DNA of 64,000 nt from Burkholderiaceae bacterium (lineage in GTDB: Bacteria; Pseudomonadota; Gammaproteobacteria; Burkholderiales; Burkholderiaceae_C), in assembly GCA_024235915.1 (NCBI GenBank), contig JACKLO010000007.1, positions 124,001 through 188,000 on the forward strand. The letters are read 5' to 3'. The first letter of the stretch is position 1; each line of letters begins with the position of its first letter. The position numbers and the translations under genes are program-made. Under the pieces are notes generated by a model. The model worked only from the letters and a program-made list of their open reading frames with translations. It had not been told where the DNA came from and did no database searches. This document shows, piece by piece, positions 8,757-17,345 of the stretch.

Positions 8757-9614
8757 ATGAACCGCATCCGTCCCGCTTCTCTTCGACTTCGCACCGTGGC
8801 CATCGCTGCGGCCTTTGCCAGCCTGATGGCAGCACCCGCCGCCCAGGCCTGGGACGCCTCGGTCACCCTGCCCAGCCTGGGCGTGGACTTCGGGGTCAGC
8901 AGCTGGTCCGGCGACTGGACCTGGGCCTCCACGCGTGAAGGTGTGAGCAGCACCTACGGCACCGACGGCAACATCCCCATCGACTTCCAGTTCCAGGCCT
9001 GGACGGGCACGCAGTGGGATCAAGCCTACTTCCACAACGAGACGCTCTATCCGGCCGGCGGCAGTGGTGCCGCCTACTTCGACCGCTTCGACACCGAGAT
9101 GGCCATCGCGGACTATGCCGACGCCTTCGTCACCGGCGCGCTCGGCAATGCGTCGGCCGGCAGCATCGTGGCCTACGACTTCGTGTTCACACTGAACCCG
9201 TTTTCCGAGGCCACGCTGACCTACGCGGACGACGCGGCGCTGGTCTCGCTGGGCGCCGGCGCCGGCGAAAGCGGCGTGGCCTTCGCAGGCCTGAAGCTCT
9301 ACGACTGGACGGCAGACCTGAATGTGCCGGGCGGCGCGAACCAGGCCTACTTCAACGCCTTCGGGGTGCTGGACACCCAGGCCATCCCACAGCGTTCACC
9401 GCTGGCCGACGTGGAGATCGGCCAGACCCTCACGGGCATGAGCTACACCTTCAGCAACCTGACGGCTGCGCCGGTGAGCTACGACCTGCGCCTGGAGGGC
9501 TACGCGCTGGTGTTCACGACCCCGGTGCCGGAGCCGGCGGCGCCCGCACTGCTGCTGGCAGGCCTGGGGGTGCTGGGCTGGGTTGCGCGCCGGCGGGGTG
9601 CGCGCGCCGGCTGA
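8757..9614 (+). CDS. PEP-CTERM sorting domain-containing exported protein
   Basis: 285 residues from ATG 8757, preceded by CAGGAG. The N-terminus has a signal peptide ending around APAAQAW. The C-terminus carries the PEP-CTERM signal: VPEP, then a hydrophobic helix ALLLAGLGVLGW, then the basic tail ARRRGARAG. Such proteins are cleaved and anchored or released by an exosortase (EpsH family) and are often linked to exopolysaccharide or floc formation. The middle part is rich in Trp, Tyr, Ala and Asp, contains no cysteine that I could see, and matches no enzyme family I recognise. No exosortase gene is in the window. It stands alone between rng and a convergent minus-strand gene. Confidence 0.85.
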   Translation: MNRIRPASLRLRTVAIAAAFASLMAAPAAQAWDASVTLPSLGVDFGVSSWSGDWTWASTREGVSSTYGTDGNIPIDFQFQAWTGTQWDQAYFHNETLYPAGGSGAAYFDRFDTEMAIADYADAFVTGALGNASAGSIVAYDFVFTLNPFSEATLTYADDAALVSLGAGAGESGVAFAGLKLYDWTADLNVPGGANQAYFNAFGVLDTQAIPQRSPLADVEIGQTLTGMSYTFSNLTAAPVSYDLRLEGYALVFTTPVPEPAAPALLLAGLGVLGWVARRRGARAG

Positions 9615-9662
9615 GGGCACTACCGGATCGCTGCGACAGCGAACTGACCGCGGGGCCGGCGC

Positions 9663-10160
9663 TCAGTGCAATGCTGCGCTGGGCGCCGCTGCCGGCGCGG
9701 CCACGAGGCGATCCAGCCGGCTCGCCAGGCGTGCGCGTTCCGCCAGCGCTTCATTCAACGCCCGCTCCGCCTGCAGCATGCGTCGCTGCAGGGCGGTCAC
9801 CTGCGGGTCGACGGCATTGCGCCGCGCCAACACCTCGTTGCGAAGCTGAGCGATCTCCGCTTCCAGCCGACCCAGTTCCGCCTGCAGGTCCAACTGCACC
9901 TGGCCCTGGGTGATCTGTGTGTTCAGCACGGGGGCCAGGCGCTGCTGCACGACGGGCTCGGTGGCCTGCACCACGCGGCGCTCGATCTCCTCCCAGGTCA
10001 TGCCGCGCAGGCTGATGGCCAACCCCACCGCCAGCGCACCCACCAGCAGGGACAGCACCACCGCCCATTTCAGCCGCCGGCTGCGGCGCAGCAGCTCGGT
10101 CTGCACCGCGGCCTCCACGGCCGTGGTCCATTCGCTGGCGTTGGCAGGCGGACGGGTCAT
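9663..10160 (-). CDS. Hypothetical membrane-anchored coiled-coil protein
   Basis: 165 residues, not recognised as a named family. Residues about 30-50 (LKWAVVLSLLVGALAVGLAIS) form a single membrane-spanning helix. Residues about 85-150 are heptad-like and rich in Gln, Glu, Leu and Arg (LQAELGRLEAEIAQLRNEVL and onward), predicting a coiled coil on the periplasmic side if the N-terminus is cytoplasmic. It ends in an Ala/Pro-rich tail. It follows the AhpD-like gene in the same direction with a 21-base gap, so the two may share a transcript. The bitopic coiled-coil layout would suit a scaffold or envelope role, but this is only inference. Confidence 0.7.
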   Translation of the reverse strand: MTRPPANASEWTTAVEAAVQTELLRRSRRLKWAVVLSLLVGALAVGLAISLRGMTWEEIERRVVQATEPVVQQRLAPVLNTQITQGQVQLDLQAELGRLEAEIAQLRNEVLARRNAVDPQVTALQRRMLQAERALNEALAERARLASRLDRLVAAPAAAPSAALH

Positions 10161-10181
10161 GCCGGGTGCGGTGCTTCAGCG

Positions 10182-10769
10182 TCAGGTCTTGCTGCGCGGC
10201 ACGCGGCCCATCAGGTAGAACTCGTCGTTCGGCCGCATGGCGCTCAGGTTGGCCAGCCGGTTGCTGAGGCCGAAGAAGGCGGTGATGGCGCCGATGTCCC
10301 AGATGTCGTCGTCGCTGAAGCCGTGCGTGCGCAGGGCCTCGAAGTCGCCGTCGTCCACCGTGTGGGATTCACTGCAGACCTTGAGCGCGAAGTCCAGCAT
10401 CGCGCGCTGGCGCGGCGTGATGTCGGCCTTGCGGTGGTTGATGGCCACCTGGTCGGCCACCAGCGGCTTCTTCTCGTAGATGCGCAGGATGGCGCCGTGC
10501 GCCACCACGCAGTACAGGCAATGGTTCACCGCCGAGGTGGCCACGATGATCATCTCGCGGTCGCCCTTGCTCAGGCCGCCGCTGTCCTTGAGCAGCAGGG
10601 CATCGTGCCAGGCCATGAAGGCGCGCCATTCCCCCGGCCGGTGCGCCAGGGCCAGAAAAACGTTGGGCACGAAGCCGGCCTTTTCCTGCACATCCAGGAT
10701 GCGGCTGCGCATGTCCTCGGGCAGGTCCTTGAGCTCGGGCACGGGGAAGCGCGAGATCGGGGCGGTCAT
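10182..10769 (-). CDS. AhpD-like peroxidase-related protein (carboxymuconolactone decarboxylase fold)
   Basis: 195 residues. The redox motif NHCLYCVVAHG near residues 85-95 is the CxxC-x3-H signature of AhpD/CMD proteins, preceded by the conserved REMIIVATSAVN helix. The length and the C-terminal block MRPNDEFYLMGR match the subgroup annotated as peroxidase-related enzymes. AhpD-type proteins act as thiol reductases or peroxidases in the cytoplasm; the actual substrate of this subgroup is unknown. It sits 21 bases downstream of msbA on the same strand, which may give it a read-through transcript. Confidence 0.88.
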   Translation of the reverse strand: MTAPISRFPVPELKDLPEDMRSRILDVQEKAGFVPNVFLALAHRPGEWRAFMAWHDALLLKDSGGLSKGDREMIIVATSAVNHCLYCVVAHGAILRIYEKKPLVADQVAINHRKADITPRQRAMLDFALKVCSESHTVDDGDFEALRTHGFSDDDIWDIGAITAFFGLSNRLANLSAMRPNDEFYLMGRVPRSKT

Positions 10770-10790
10770 GGTCGGGTCTCCTTGGTAGGC

Positions 10791-12518
10791 TCAGGTCTTG
10801 AACTGCATGGCGTGCAGCCGGGCGTACAGGCCGCCCTGGGCGATCAGGGCTGCGTGCGGGCCTTGTTCGGCCACGCGGCCGCCTTCGATCACCACCACGC
10901 GGTCGGCATGTTCGATGGTCGACAGCCGGTGGGCCACGATCAGCGTCGTGCGGCCGCGCATCAGCTGTTCCAGCGCCGCCTGCACCAGGCGCTCGCTCTC
11001 GGTGTCCAGCGCCGAGGTGGCCTCGTCGAGGATCAGCACCGGCGCGTCCTTGCAGATGGCGCGCGCGATGGCCAGGCGCTGGCGCTGGCCGCCGCTGAGC
11101 TGGCTGCCGTTGTGCCCGATCACGGTGTCCAGGCCCTGCGGCAAGGCCTCGACGAAGTCCAGCAACTGGGCACCGGCCAGCGCGTCCCGAATACGCTCGC
11201 GCGGCACGTCCGCGCCCAGGGCGACGTTGGCGGCCACGGTGTCGTTGAACAGCACCACGTCCTGGCTCACCAGCGCGAACTGGCGGCGAAGCGCGCCGGC
11301 GTCCCAGTCGTGCACTGGCACGCCGTCCAGCAGCACGCGGCCTTCTCCCGCTTCCACGAAGCGGGGCAACACGTTCACCACCGTGCTCTTGCCGGCGCCG
11401 GATGGGCCCACCAACGCCACCGTCTCGCCGGCGCGCACCGTCAGGTTCAGCCGGTCCAGCGCCGGCAGTCCGTCGTCGCGGTAGCGCAGGGTCACGTCCT
11501 GCAGCACGATCTCGCCGCGGGCGCGGCCGCCGTCATGGCTGCCGCCGGCCTCGCGTGGCGTGTCCTGCATCAGGTCCAGCCCACGTTCGATGGCGGCCAG
11601 GCCGCGGGTGATGGGGGCCACCACGTCCGCCAGGTGACGCAGCGGCGAGACGATCATCAGCATCGCGGTGATGAAGGCCACGAACCCGCCCACGGTGCCG
11701 CCAGCGCCCTGGCTCTGCCACAGCGCGAGCACGATCACGGTGCTGAGCGCGCAGGCGGCCAGCACCTGGGTCAGCGGCGTGATGGCCGCCGACGAGGCCA
11801 CCACCTTCATCATCAGCCGCCGCAGGTGTTCTCCCTGCGCACCAAAGCGCGAGGCCTGCGCCGGCTCGGCGCCGTGCAGGCGCACGATGCGCCAGGCCAG
11901 CACGTTCTCTTCCACCACGTAGGCCAACTCGTCAGTGGCCTGCTGGCCGTCCACCGTCAGCCGCCGCAGGCGGCGGCCCAGGTGGCGCATCACCACCGCC
12001 AGGGCCGGGAACAGCAGCCCCACCAGCAGCGTGAGCTGCCAGTTCAGCCACAGCAGGTAGACCAGCAGCGCCACCAGCGTCAAGGCGTCCTTGGCCAGCG
12101 TCAGCAGGGCACCGATCAGCAGCGTGGCGCCCTGCTGCACCTCGTACACCACGGTGTTGGTCAGCTGGCTCGCCGACTGCCGCGTGAACAGGCCCGACGG
12201 TGACGCCAGCAGGTGCGCGAACAGGTCGTTGCGCAGCGCCAGCACGGCCCGTTGCGCTGCCCAGGCCAGGCCGTACTGCGCCACGAAGCCGGCAAAACCA
12301 CGCAACGCGAACAGGCCGACGATGAGCACCGGCACCCACCACAGCGGCCAGGTCCGGTCGGCGCCGAAGCCTTCGTCGAGCAGCGGTTTCAGCAGCGCCG
12401 GGATCGCCGGTTCGGTGGCCGCGCCCACCAGCGCGCCCAATGCCGCGCCGATCAATCCGCGGCGGCCGGGACGCAGGTAGGGCCGGAGGCGGGCGAGGCG
12501 CTGGAGCAGGTTGGACAT
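10791..12518 (-). CDS. msbA: Lipid A export ABC transporter, ATP-binding/permease protein MsbA
   Basis: 575 residues, the length of a half-size fused ABC exporter. The N-terminal half has about six hydrophobic segments, including GLIGAALGALVGAATEPAIPALLKPLLDEGF typical of MsbA-like exporters. The C-terminal ATPase has Walker A GPSGAGKST near residue 375, the Q-loop FALVSQDVVLFNDT, the signature LSGGQRQRLAIARAI and Walker B VLILDEATSALD. MsbA flips core-lipid A across the inner membrane. It is divergent from tolB with only 71 bases between the starts, a region holding GATAAT on the minus strand that could serve as its -10. A generic multidrug exporter cannot be fully excluded. Confidence 0.88.
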   Translation of the reverse strand: MSNLLQRLARLRPYLRPGRRGLIGAALGALVGAATEPAIPALLKPLLDEGFGADRTWPLWWVPVLIVGLFALRGFAGFVAQYGLAWAAQRAVLALRNDLFAHLLASPSGLFTRQSASQLTNTVVYEVQQGATLLIGALLTLAKDALTLVALLVYLLWLNWQLTLLVGLLFPALAVVMRHLGRRLRRLTVDGQQATDELAYVVEENVLAWRIVRLHGAEPAQASRFGAQGEHLRRLMMKVVASSAAITPLTQVLAACALSTVIVLALWQSQGAGGTVGGFVAFITAMLMIVSPLRHLADVVAPITRGLAAIERGLDLMQDTPREAGGSHDGGRARGEIVLQDVTLRYRDDGLPALDRLNLTVRAGETVALVGPSGAGKSTVVNVLPRFVEAGEGRVLLDGVPVHDWDAGALRRQFALVSQDVVLFNDTVAANVALGADVPRERIRDALAGAQLLDFVEALPQGLDTVIGHNGSQLSGGQRQRLAIARAICKDAPVLILDEATSALDTESERLVQAALEQLMRGRTTLIVAHRLSTIEHADRVVVIEGGRVAEQGPHAALIAQGGLYARLHAMQFKT

Positions 12519-12589
12519 GGCAGGGTTCGGTCGGATTATCGGGGCTGCCTACAATCGGCCCGGTGAACCAACGGCCTCCCCAAGGATCC

Positions 12590-13897
12590 ATGGACGCCAT
12601 GCCCATGGTTTCCCGACGCAACGCCCTGCTCACCACCTTCGGCGCCGCGGCCCTGTCCGCCGCCGCAGGCCCGGTCTGGGCGCAGTTCCGCATCGAGATC
12701 ACCGGCGTCGGCGCGACGCAGGTGCCGGTGACGGTGGTGAACTTCCGCGACGAGGGCGCCGCCGGCACCGGCATCGCCGGCATCGTGCGGGCCGACCTCC
12801 AGCGCAGCGGCTTGTTCCGCATCGTCGACCCGGGCGCGATGCAGGTGCCGATGGACGAGCGCAGCCTGCCCCAGCTGGGCGACTGGAAGTCCGTCGGCAG
12901 CGACGCGCTGGTGGCTGGTTCGGTCACGCGCCTCACCGACGGCCGCTTCGACGTGCGCTACAAGCTCTGGGACGTGGTGCGCGGCGAGGAACTCATCGGC
13001 CAGAGCCAGACGGTGGTGGCCGGCGATCTGCGCCTGGCCGCCCACCGCATCGCCGACGAGATCCACCAGAACCTGATCGGCGAGGCCGGCGTTTTCTCCA
13101 CCCGCATCGCCTACGTGGTGCAGCAGGGGCCGCGCTATGCGCTGCTCGTCACCGACGCCGACGGCGAGAACGCGCAGGTGGCGCTCAACAGCCTGGACCC
13201 CATCATCTCGCCCGCCTGGGCGCCCGATGGCCGGCAACTGGCCTACGTGTCCTTCGAAAGCCAGAAGGCCGTGGTCTGGGTGCAGGACACCGCCAGCGGC
13301 ACCCGGCGCAAGCTGGCCGATTTCCCGGGTTCCAACAGCGCGCCGGCGTGGTCACCTGACGGGCAGTTCGTGGCACTGGCGCTGTCGCGCGGCGGACTGA
13401 CCCAGATCTGGCGCATGCCGGCGGCCGGCGGCACGCCGCTGCGTCTGACCGAAAGCCGGTCCATCGACACCGAGCCGGTCTACACCGCCAACGGCCGGCA
13501 GATCTACTTCGTCAGCGACCGTGGCGGTGGCCCGCAGGTCTACCGCATGCCGGCTGAAGGTGGATCGGCCGAACGCGTGACCTTCGACGGCGACTACAAC
13601 ATCAGCCCGTCGTTGAGCCCCGACGGCCGCATGCTGGCCTACGTGTCGCGCGTGGGCGGCTCCGCCTTCAAGCTGATGACGCTTGATCTGGAAACCGGCA
13701 CCGTGCGCGGGCTGACCGCCACGCGTGACGATGAAAGCCCCAGTTTTGCGCCCAACGGCCGCCTGATCGTGTATGCGACACGGCTGGAAGGGCGCGATGT
13801 GTTGATGACCACCACGCTGGATGGCAGGATCAAGACCCGCCTGCTGACCAGCGGCGCCGATGTACGCGAGCCCGCCTGGGGCCCGTTCGGCCGCTGA
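12590..13897 (+). CDS. tolB: Tol-Pal system protein TolB
   Basis: 435 residues from ATG 12590 (ATGs at 12599 and 12605 are alternatives). The signal region reads MVSRRNALLTTFGAAALSAAAGPVWAQ: a twin-arginine-like SRRNALL precedes the hydrophobic core, suggesting possible Tat rather than Sec export. An N-terminal domain (residues about 35-160) is followed by a six-bladed propeller with WD40-like repeats (SPAWAPDGRQLAYVS, APAWSPDGQFVALA, SPSLSPDGRMLAYVS, SPSFAPNGRLIVYAT). TolB links TolA and Pal across the periplasm for outer-membrane integrity and division. TACAAT at 12550-12555 may be a -10. tolQRA are not adjacent. Confidence 0.96.
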   Translation: MDAMPMVSRRNALLTTFGAAALSAAAGPVWAQFRIEITGVGATQVPVTVVNFRDEGAAGTGIAGIVRADLQRSGLFRIVDPGAMQVPMDERSLPQLGDWKSVGSDALVAGSVTRLTDGRFDVRYKLWDVVRGEELIGQSQTVVAGDLRLAAHRIADEIHQNLIGEAGVFSTRIAYVVQQGPRYALLVTDADGENAQVALNSLDPIISPAWAPDGRQLAYVSFESQKAVVWVQDTASGTRRKLADFPGSNSAPAWSPDGQFVALALSRGGLTQIWRMPAAGGTPLRLTESRSIDTEPVYTANGRQIYFVSDRGGGPQVYRMPAEGGSAERVTFDGDYNISPSLSPDGRMLAYVSRVGGSAFKLMTLDLETGTVRGLTATRDDESPSFAPNGRLIVYATRLEGRDVLMTTTLDGRIKTRLLTSGADVREPAWGPFGR

Positions 13898-13934
13898 ATC
13901 CTGCCCTTCATCCTCGATTCCCTAGGAGAACCCG

Positions 13935-14528
13935 ATGACCCTTCGCCGACTTGCCCTGCCGACCCTCATTGCCACGGCCGCCGTGCTGGCTGCCTGCTCG
14001 TCGCCGGTCAAGCTGGACGATCCCAAGCCCGCCTCGCCGGCCCCCGTGACGCAGGCCGGCCCGGGCAGCAGCAGCACCACGCCGGCCCCGGCGCAGACGC
14101 AGGCGACGCCGCAGTCGCGCGTCGCCACCGTCGACCTGGAGCGCCAGCGCCGCGAAGCCGAGGCCGCCGCCGCGTCGCAGGCCGCCGCAGCGATGGCCAA
14201 CCTGCCGCGCGTGCTGTATTTCGATTTCGACAGCTTCCTGCTGCGTGCCGAAGACAAGCCGGTGCTTGAGGGTTACGCCAAGGCGCTGGTGGTCCAGCGT
14301 GACCGAAAGCTCAGCCTGCAGGGCCACGCCGACGAGCGCGGTGGCCGTGAATACAACCTGGCGCTGGGCCAGAAGCGCGCCGAAGCCGTGGCGCGGGCGA
14401 TGGAACTGCTGGGCGTGCAAGCGGGGCAGGTCGAGGCCGTGAGCTTCGGCGAGGAGCGTCCGGCCGACCCGGCCCGCACCGAGGCCGCGTGGGCGAAGAA
14501 CCGCCGTGTCGAGATCAAGGACCGCTGA
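13935..14528 (+). CDS. pal: Peptidoglycan-associated lipoprotein Pal
   Basis: 197 residues. A lipoprotein signal with lipobox LAAC puts the lipidated cysteine near residue 22. A Pro/Ala/Thr/Gln-rich linker follows, then an OmpA-like peptidoglycan-binding domain (VLYFDFDSFLL, LSLQGHADERGGREYNLALGQKRAEAV, SFGEERPADPARTEAAWAKNRRVEI). Pal anchors the outer membrane to peptidoglycan and binds TolB. AGGAGA at about 13924-13929 is a strong ribosome site. It is 37 bases after tolB and one base before cpoB, forming one operon. Confidence 0.97.
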   Translation: MTLRRLALPTLIATAAVLAACSSPVKLDDPKPASPAPVTQAGPGSSSTTPAPAQTQATPQSRVATVDLERQRREAEAAAASQAAAAMANLPRVLYFDFDSFLLRAEDKPVLEGYAKALVVQRDRKLSLQGHADERGGREYNLALGQKRAEAVARAMELLGVQAGQVEAVSFGEERPADPARTEAAWAKNRRVEIKDR

Positions 14529-14529
14529 C

Positions 14530-15321
14530 ATGCTGCTCGCGCACTGGCGCCCGCTGGCCGCCGCGGCCTTTCTGGCACTGAGCCTGCCTGCCGCGCATGC
14601 CGGCCTCTTCGACGACGAGGAGGCCCGCAAGGCCATCCTGGACCTGCGCGCCCGCATCCAGTCCAACGACGAGGCGGCCCGCAAGGCGCTGGGCGACCTG
14701 GCGGCGTCCAACAACCAGCTGGTGCAGCAGGTGGCCACGCTGCAGCGCAGCCTGCTCGAGCTGAACAACCAGCTCGAGGTGCTGCGCGGCGAGGTGGCCA
14801 AGCTGCGGGGCGACGGCGAGCAGGTGCTGCGCGACGTGGCCACGCTGCAGCAGGGCCAGAAGGACGCGAACCAGAACTTCGACGACCGCCTGCGCAAGCT
14901 GGAGCCGCAGAAGGTGGCGCTGGACGGCCGCGAGTTCACGGCGTCGGCCGATGAGCGGCAGACCTACGACGCTGCCATTGCCGCGATCCGCAATGGCAGC
15001 TTCGACGTGGCAGCCAAGGGTCTGGGCGACATGCTCGAGCGCTGGCCCACCACGGGTTATGGCGCGTCGGCGCGTTTCTGGCTGGGCAATGCCCAGTACG
15101 GCCTGCGTGACTACAAGGGTGCCGTGTCCACCTTCCGGGATCTGGTCAAGGCCAATCCCGACCATCCGAAGGCCCCCGAAGCGCTGCTGGCGCTGGCCAA
15201 CAGCCAGGCCGAGATGAAGGACAACCGCAGCGCGCGCCGCACCATCGAGGAACTGCTCAAGGCGTACCCTGATTCCGAAGCCGCCACGGCGGGCAAGGAA
15301 CGGCTGGCGTCCCTGAAGTAG
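14530..15321 (+). CDS. cpoB: Cell division coordinator CpoB (YbgF)
   Basis: 263 residues from ATG 14530, just after the pal stop. A Sec signal peptide (LAAAAFLALSLPAAHA) is followed by a coiled coil at residues about 40-120 (LVQQVATLQRSLLELNNQLEVLR), the trimerisation region of YbgF. Three TPR-like repeats at residues about 140-263 (YDAAIAAIRNGSFDVAAKGL, ARFWLGNAQYGLRDYKGAV, PEALLALANSQAEMKDNRSA) complete the normal architecture. CpoB coordinates peptidoglycan synthesis with outer-membrane constriction together with Tol-Pal. It is the last gene of tolB-pal-cpoB. Confidence 0.95.
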   Translation: MLLAHWRPLAAAAFLALSLPAAHAGLFDDEEARKAILDLRARIQSNDEAARKALGDLAASNNQLVQQVATLQRSLLELNNQLEVLRGEVAKLRGDGEQVLRDVATLQQGQKDANQNFDDRLRKLEPQKVALDGREFTASADERQTYDAAIAAIRNGSFDVAAKGLGDMLERWPTTGYGASARFWLGNAQYGLRDYKGAVSTFRDLVKANPDHPKAPEALLALANSQAEMKDNRSARRTIEELLKAYPDSEAATAGKERLASLK

Positions 15322-15417
15322 GGCGTGTGGCGGCCGAACCCCGGCCGCACACCATTGACCGTTGATCGGGTCCGGCCCACCCTGGGCCGGCCGGTCGACG
15401 CCTAGAATTCGCGCCCG

Positions 15418-16533
15418 ATGTTGGCTGACCCACTCCAAGGACTGACCCAGCAGGTGCTCTGGGGCGCCTTCGTGCTGGGCGCCCTGTTCGGCGCCGTCGC
15501 GCAGCGGGCCCATTTCTGCACCATGGGGGCACTCGCCGACATCGTCACCATGGGCGATTGGACCCGCCTGCGCATGTGGGCGCTGGCGGTGGGCGTGGCC
15601 ACCTTGGGTTTCAGCGCCATGGCCGCCCTGGGCTGGGTCGACGCTACCCACAGCGTCTACGCCCGCCCGCAGCTGATCTGGCTGTCGAATCTGGCCGGCG
15701 GTGCGCTGTTCGGCTTCGGCATGGTGCTGGCCTCCGGTTGCGGCAGCAAGACATTGGTGCGCATCGGCGGTGGCAACCTCAAGGCGCTGGTGGTGTTCTG
15801 TGTGCTGGGCCTGGCGTCCTACGCCACGCTGCGCGGGCTGCTGGCCGTCTGGCGGGTGGACACCCTGGATCGCGCGATGCTGGAACTCCCCGTGGGTCAG
15901 GACCTGCCATCGCTGCTGCAGCGCGTCAGTGGCCTGTCGCGCCCGCTGGCCGTGGGTCTTTTGGGTGGCGGCTTCGGGCTGCTGGCCACCGCCTGGGCGC
16001 TGGCGCGGCCCGAGGGCCGCAGCGCCGACAACCTGCTCGGCGGGCTGGGCATCGGCGCCGTCATCGTTGCCGCCTGGTGGCTGTCGGGCGTGCACGGCCA
16101 TGTGGCCGAACACCCGCTGACGCTGGAAGAAACCTTCCTGGCGACCAACACGCGCAGCATGGAGTCGTTCACCTTCGTGGCGCCCATCGCCTACACGCTG
16201 GACTGGTTCATCCTCTACAGCGACGCCAACAAGCTGCTGACCTTCGGCATCACCAGCGTGCTGGGCGTCATCGTCGGCTCCGCCGTCGTCGCGCTGGCCA
16301 CCGGCAGCTTTCGCTGGGAAGGTTTTGCCGGCACCGAGGACACGGCCAACCACGTGGTCGGTGCGGTGCTGATGGGCATCGGCGGGGTGACCGCATTCGG
16401 CTGCACCGTGGGCCAGGGGCTGTCGGGCCTGTCGACCTTGTCGCTGGGCAGCTTCATCGCCGTGGCCGGCATTGCCGCCGGCGCCGTGGCCGGCCTCCGC
16501 TACCAGAGCTGGCGGCTGGAACGGCAACTGTGA
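15418..16533 (+). CDS. YeeE/YedE family membrane protein (thiosulfate/sulfur-compound transporter)
   Basis: 371 residues, almost entirely hydrophobic with roughly nine or ten membrane segments. Three conserved cysteine motifs of the YeeE/TsuA family are present: AHFCTMGALADI near residue 34, LASGCGSKTLVRIGGGNLKALVV near residue 106, and FGCTVGQGLSGLSTLSLGSF near residue 323. In the TsuA structure such cysteines relay thiosulfate through the membrane. The stop overlaps the GTG start of tcdA by four bases, so the two genes are translationally coupled. No TsuB/TusA partner lies beside it. Substrate (thiosulfate or another sulfur compound) is inferred from the family. Confidence 0.88.
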   Translation: MLADPLQGLTQQVLWGAFVLGALFGAVAQRAHFCTMGALADIVTMGDWTRLRMWALAVGVATLGFSAMAALGWVDATHSVYARPQLIWLSNLAGGALFGFGMVLASGCGSKTLVRIGGGNLKALVVFCVLGLASYATLRGLLAVWRVDTLDRAMLELPVGQDLPSLLQRVSGLSRPLAVGLLGGGFGLLATAWALARPEGRSADNLLGGLGIGAVIVAAWWLSGVHGHVAEHPLTLEETFLATNTRSMESFTFVAPIAYTLDWFILYSDANKLLTFGITSVLGVIVGSAVVALATGSFRWEGFAGTEDTANHVVGAVLMGIGGVTAFGCTVGQGLSGLSTLSLGSFIAVAGIAAGAVAGLRYQSWRLERQL

Positions 16534-17345
16534 GCGAAGAGCCCGACACCCGTCTGGCCGACGAGGTGGATGCCGAGCGCCGCTTTGGCGGCTTGCGGCG
16601 CCTCTATGGCGAGACCGCCTACGTGCATCTGCGGGCACTGACCATGGCCGTGGTGGGGGTGGGCGGCGTCGGTTCCTGGGTGGCCGAGGCGCTGGCGCGC
16701 AGCGGCGTGGCTGGCCTGGTGCTGATCGATCTGGACCACGTGGCCGAGTCCAACATCAACCGCCAGGTGCAAGCTCTGGGCAGCACCGTGGGCCAGGCCA
16801 AGGTCTATGCCCTGCGCGAGCGCATCGCCGACATCCACCCGGGCTGCCGGGTCGACATGGTGGAGGACTTCGTGGAGCCCGCCAACTGGCCGGCGCTTCT
16901 GCCGCGGCCCGTGGATGCGCTGGTCGACGCCTGCGACCAGGTGCGCGCCAAGGCGGCACTCGCGGCCTGGGCGCGCAGCACCGGTGTGCCCGTGGTGTGT
17001 GTGGGCGCGGCCGGTGGCAAGCGGCAACCGCAGCGGGTGGAAGTGGGTGACCTGGCCGAGGTCACGCATGATCCGCTGCTGGCCAGCCTGCGCCAACGCC
17101 TGCGCCGCGAGCATGACGCACCGCGCCAGGGCCGCATGGGCCTGACCTGTGTCTACTCACGCGAGGCCGTGCTGCGGCCCGAGGCGGCGTGCGCCGTCGA
17201 CAGCTCCGCGAACGATGGCGGCACGCCGGCGATGGACGGCAGCCTCAATTGCCACGGCTATGGCTCCAGCGTGATGGTCACCGCGGCCTTCGGCATGGCT
17301 GCCGCTGCCGCAGCCATCGAGCGGGCCTTGTCCAAGCCCTTATAA
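16530..17345 (+). CDS. tcdA: tRNA threonylcarbamoyladenosine dehydratase
   Basis: 271 residues from GTG 16530, overlapping the yeeE-like stop. It is an E1-like enzyme: RFGGLRRLYGE at the start, the ATP-binding loop VVGVGGVGSWVAEALARSG near residue 42, DLDHVAESNINRQVQAL near 68, DACDQVRAKAAL near 134, and a C-terminal block with NCHGYGSS. TcdA (CsdL/YgdL) dehydrates t6A37 to the cyclic form ct6A in tRNAs reading ANN codons. The next gene, 25 bases on, is a tRNA-Lys(UUU), an ANN-decoding tRNA and so an expected TcdA substrate. The -10 of that tRNA overlaps the tcdA stop codon. Confidence 0.95.
   Translation: MSEEPDTRLADEVDAERRFGGLRRLYGETAYVHLRALTMAVVGVGGVGSWVAEALARSGVAGLVLIDLDHVAESNINRQVQALGSTVGQAKVYALRERIADIHPGCRVDMVEDFVEPANWPALLPRPVDALVDACDQVRAKAALAAWARSTGVPVVCVGAAGGKRQPQRVEVGDLAEVTHDPLLASLRQRLRREHDAPRQGRMGLTCVYSREAVLRPEAACAVDSSANDGGTPAMDGSLNCHGYGSSVMVTAAFGMAAAAAAIERALSKPL

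Noticed and set aside
9666..12203. 845-codon open frame on the plus strand across the coiled-coil gene, AhpD-like gene and msbA
   Set aside because: It spans three well-supported minus-strand genes and has no recognisable family; a shadow of high-GC coding DNA.
12537..12560. Sigma-28-like CCCCGATAA on the minus strand upstream of msbA
   Set aside because: There is no TAAA-like -35 at 11 bases; the GATAAT is better explained as an ordinary -10.
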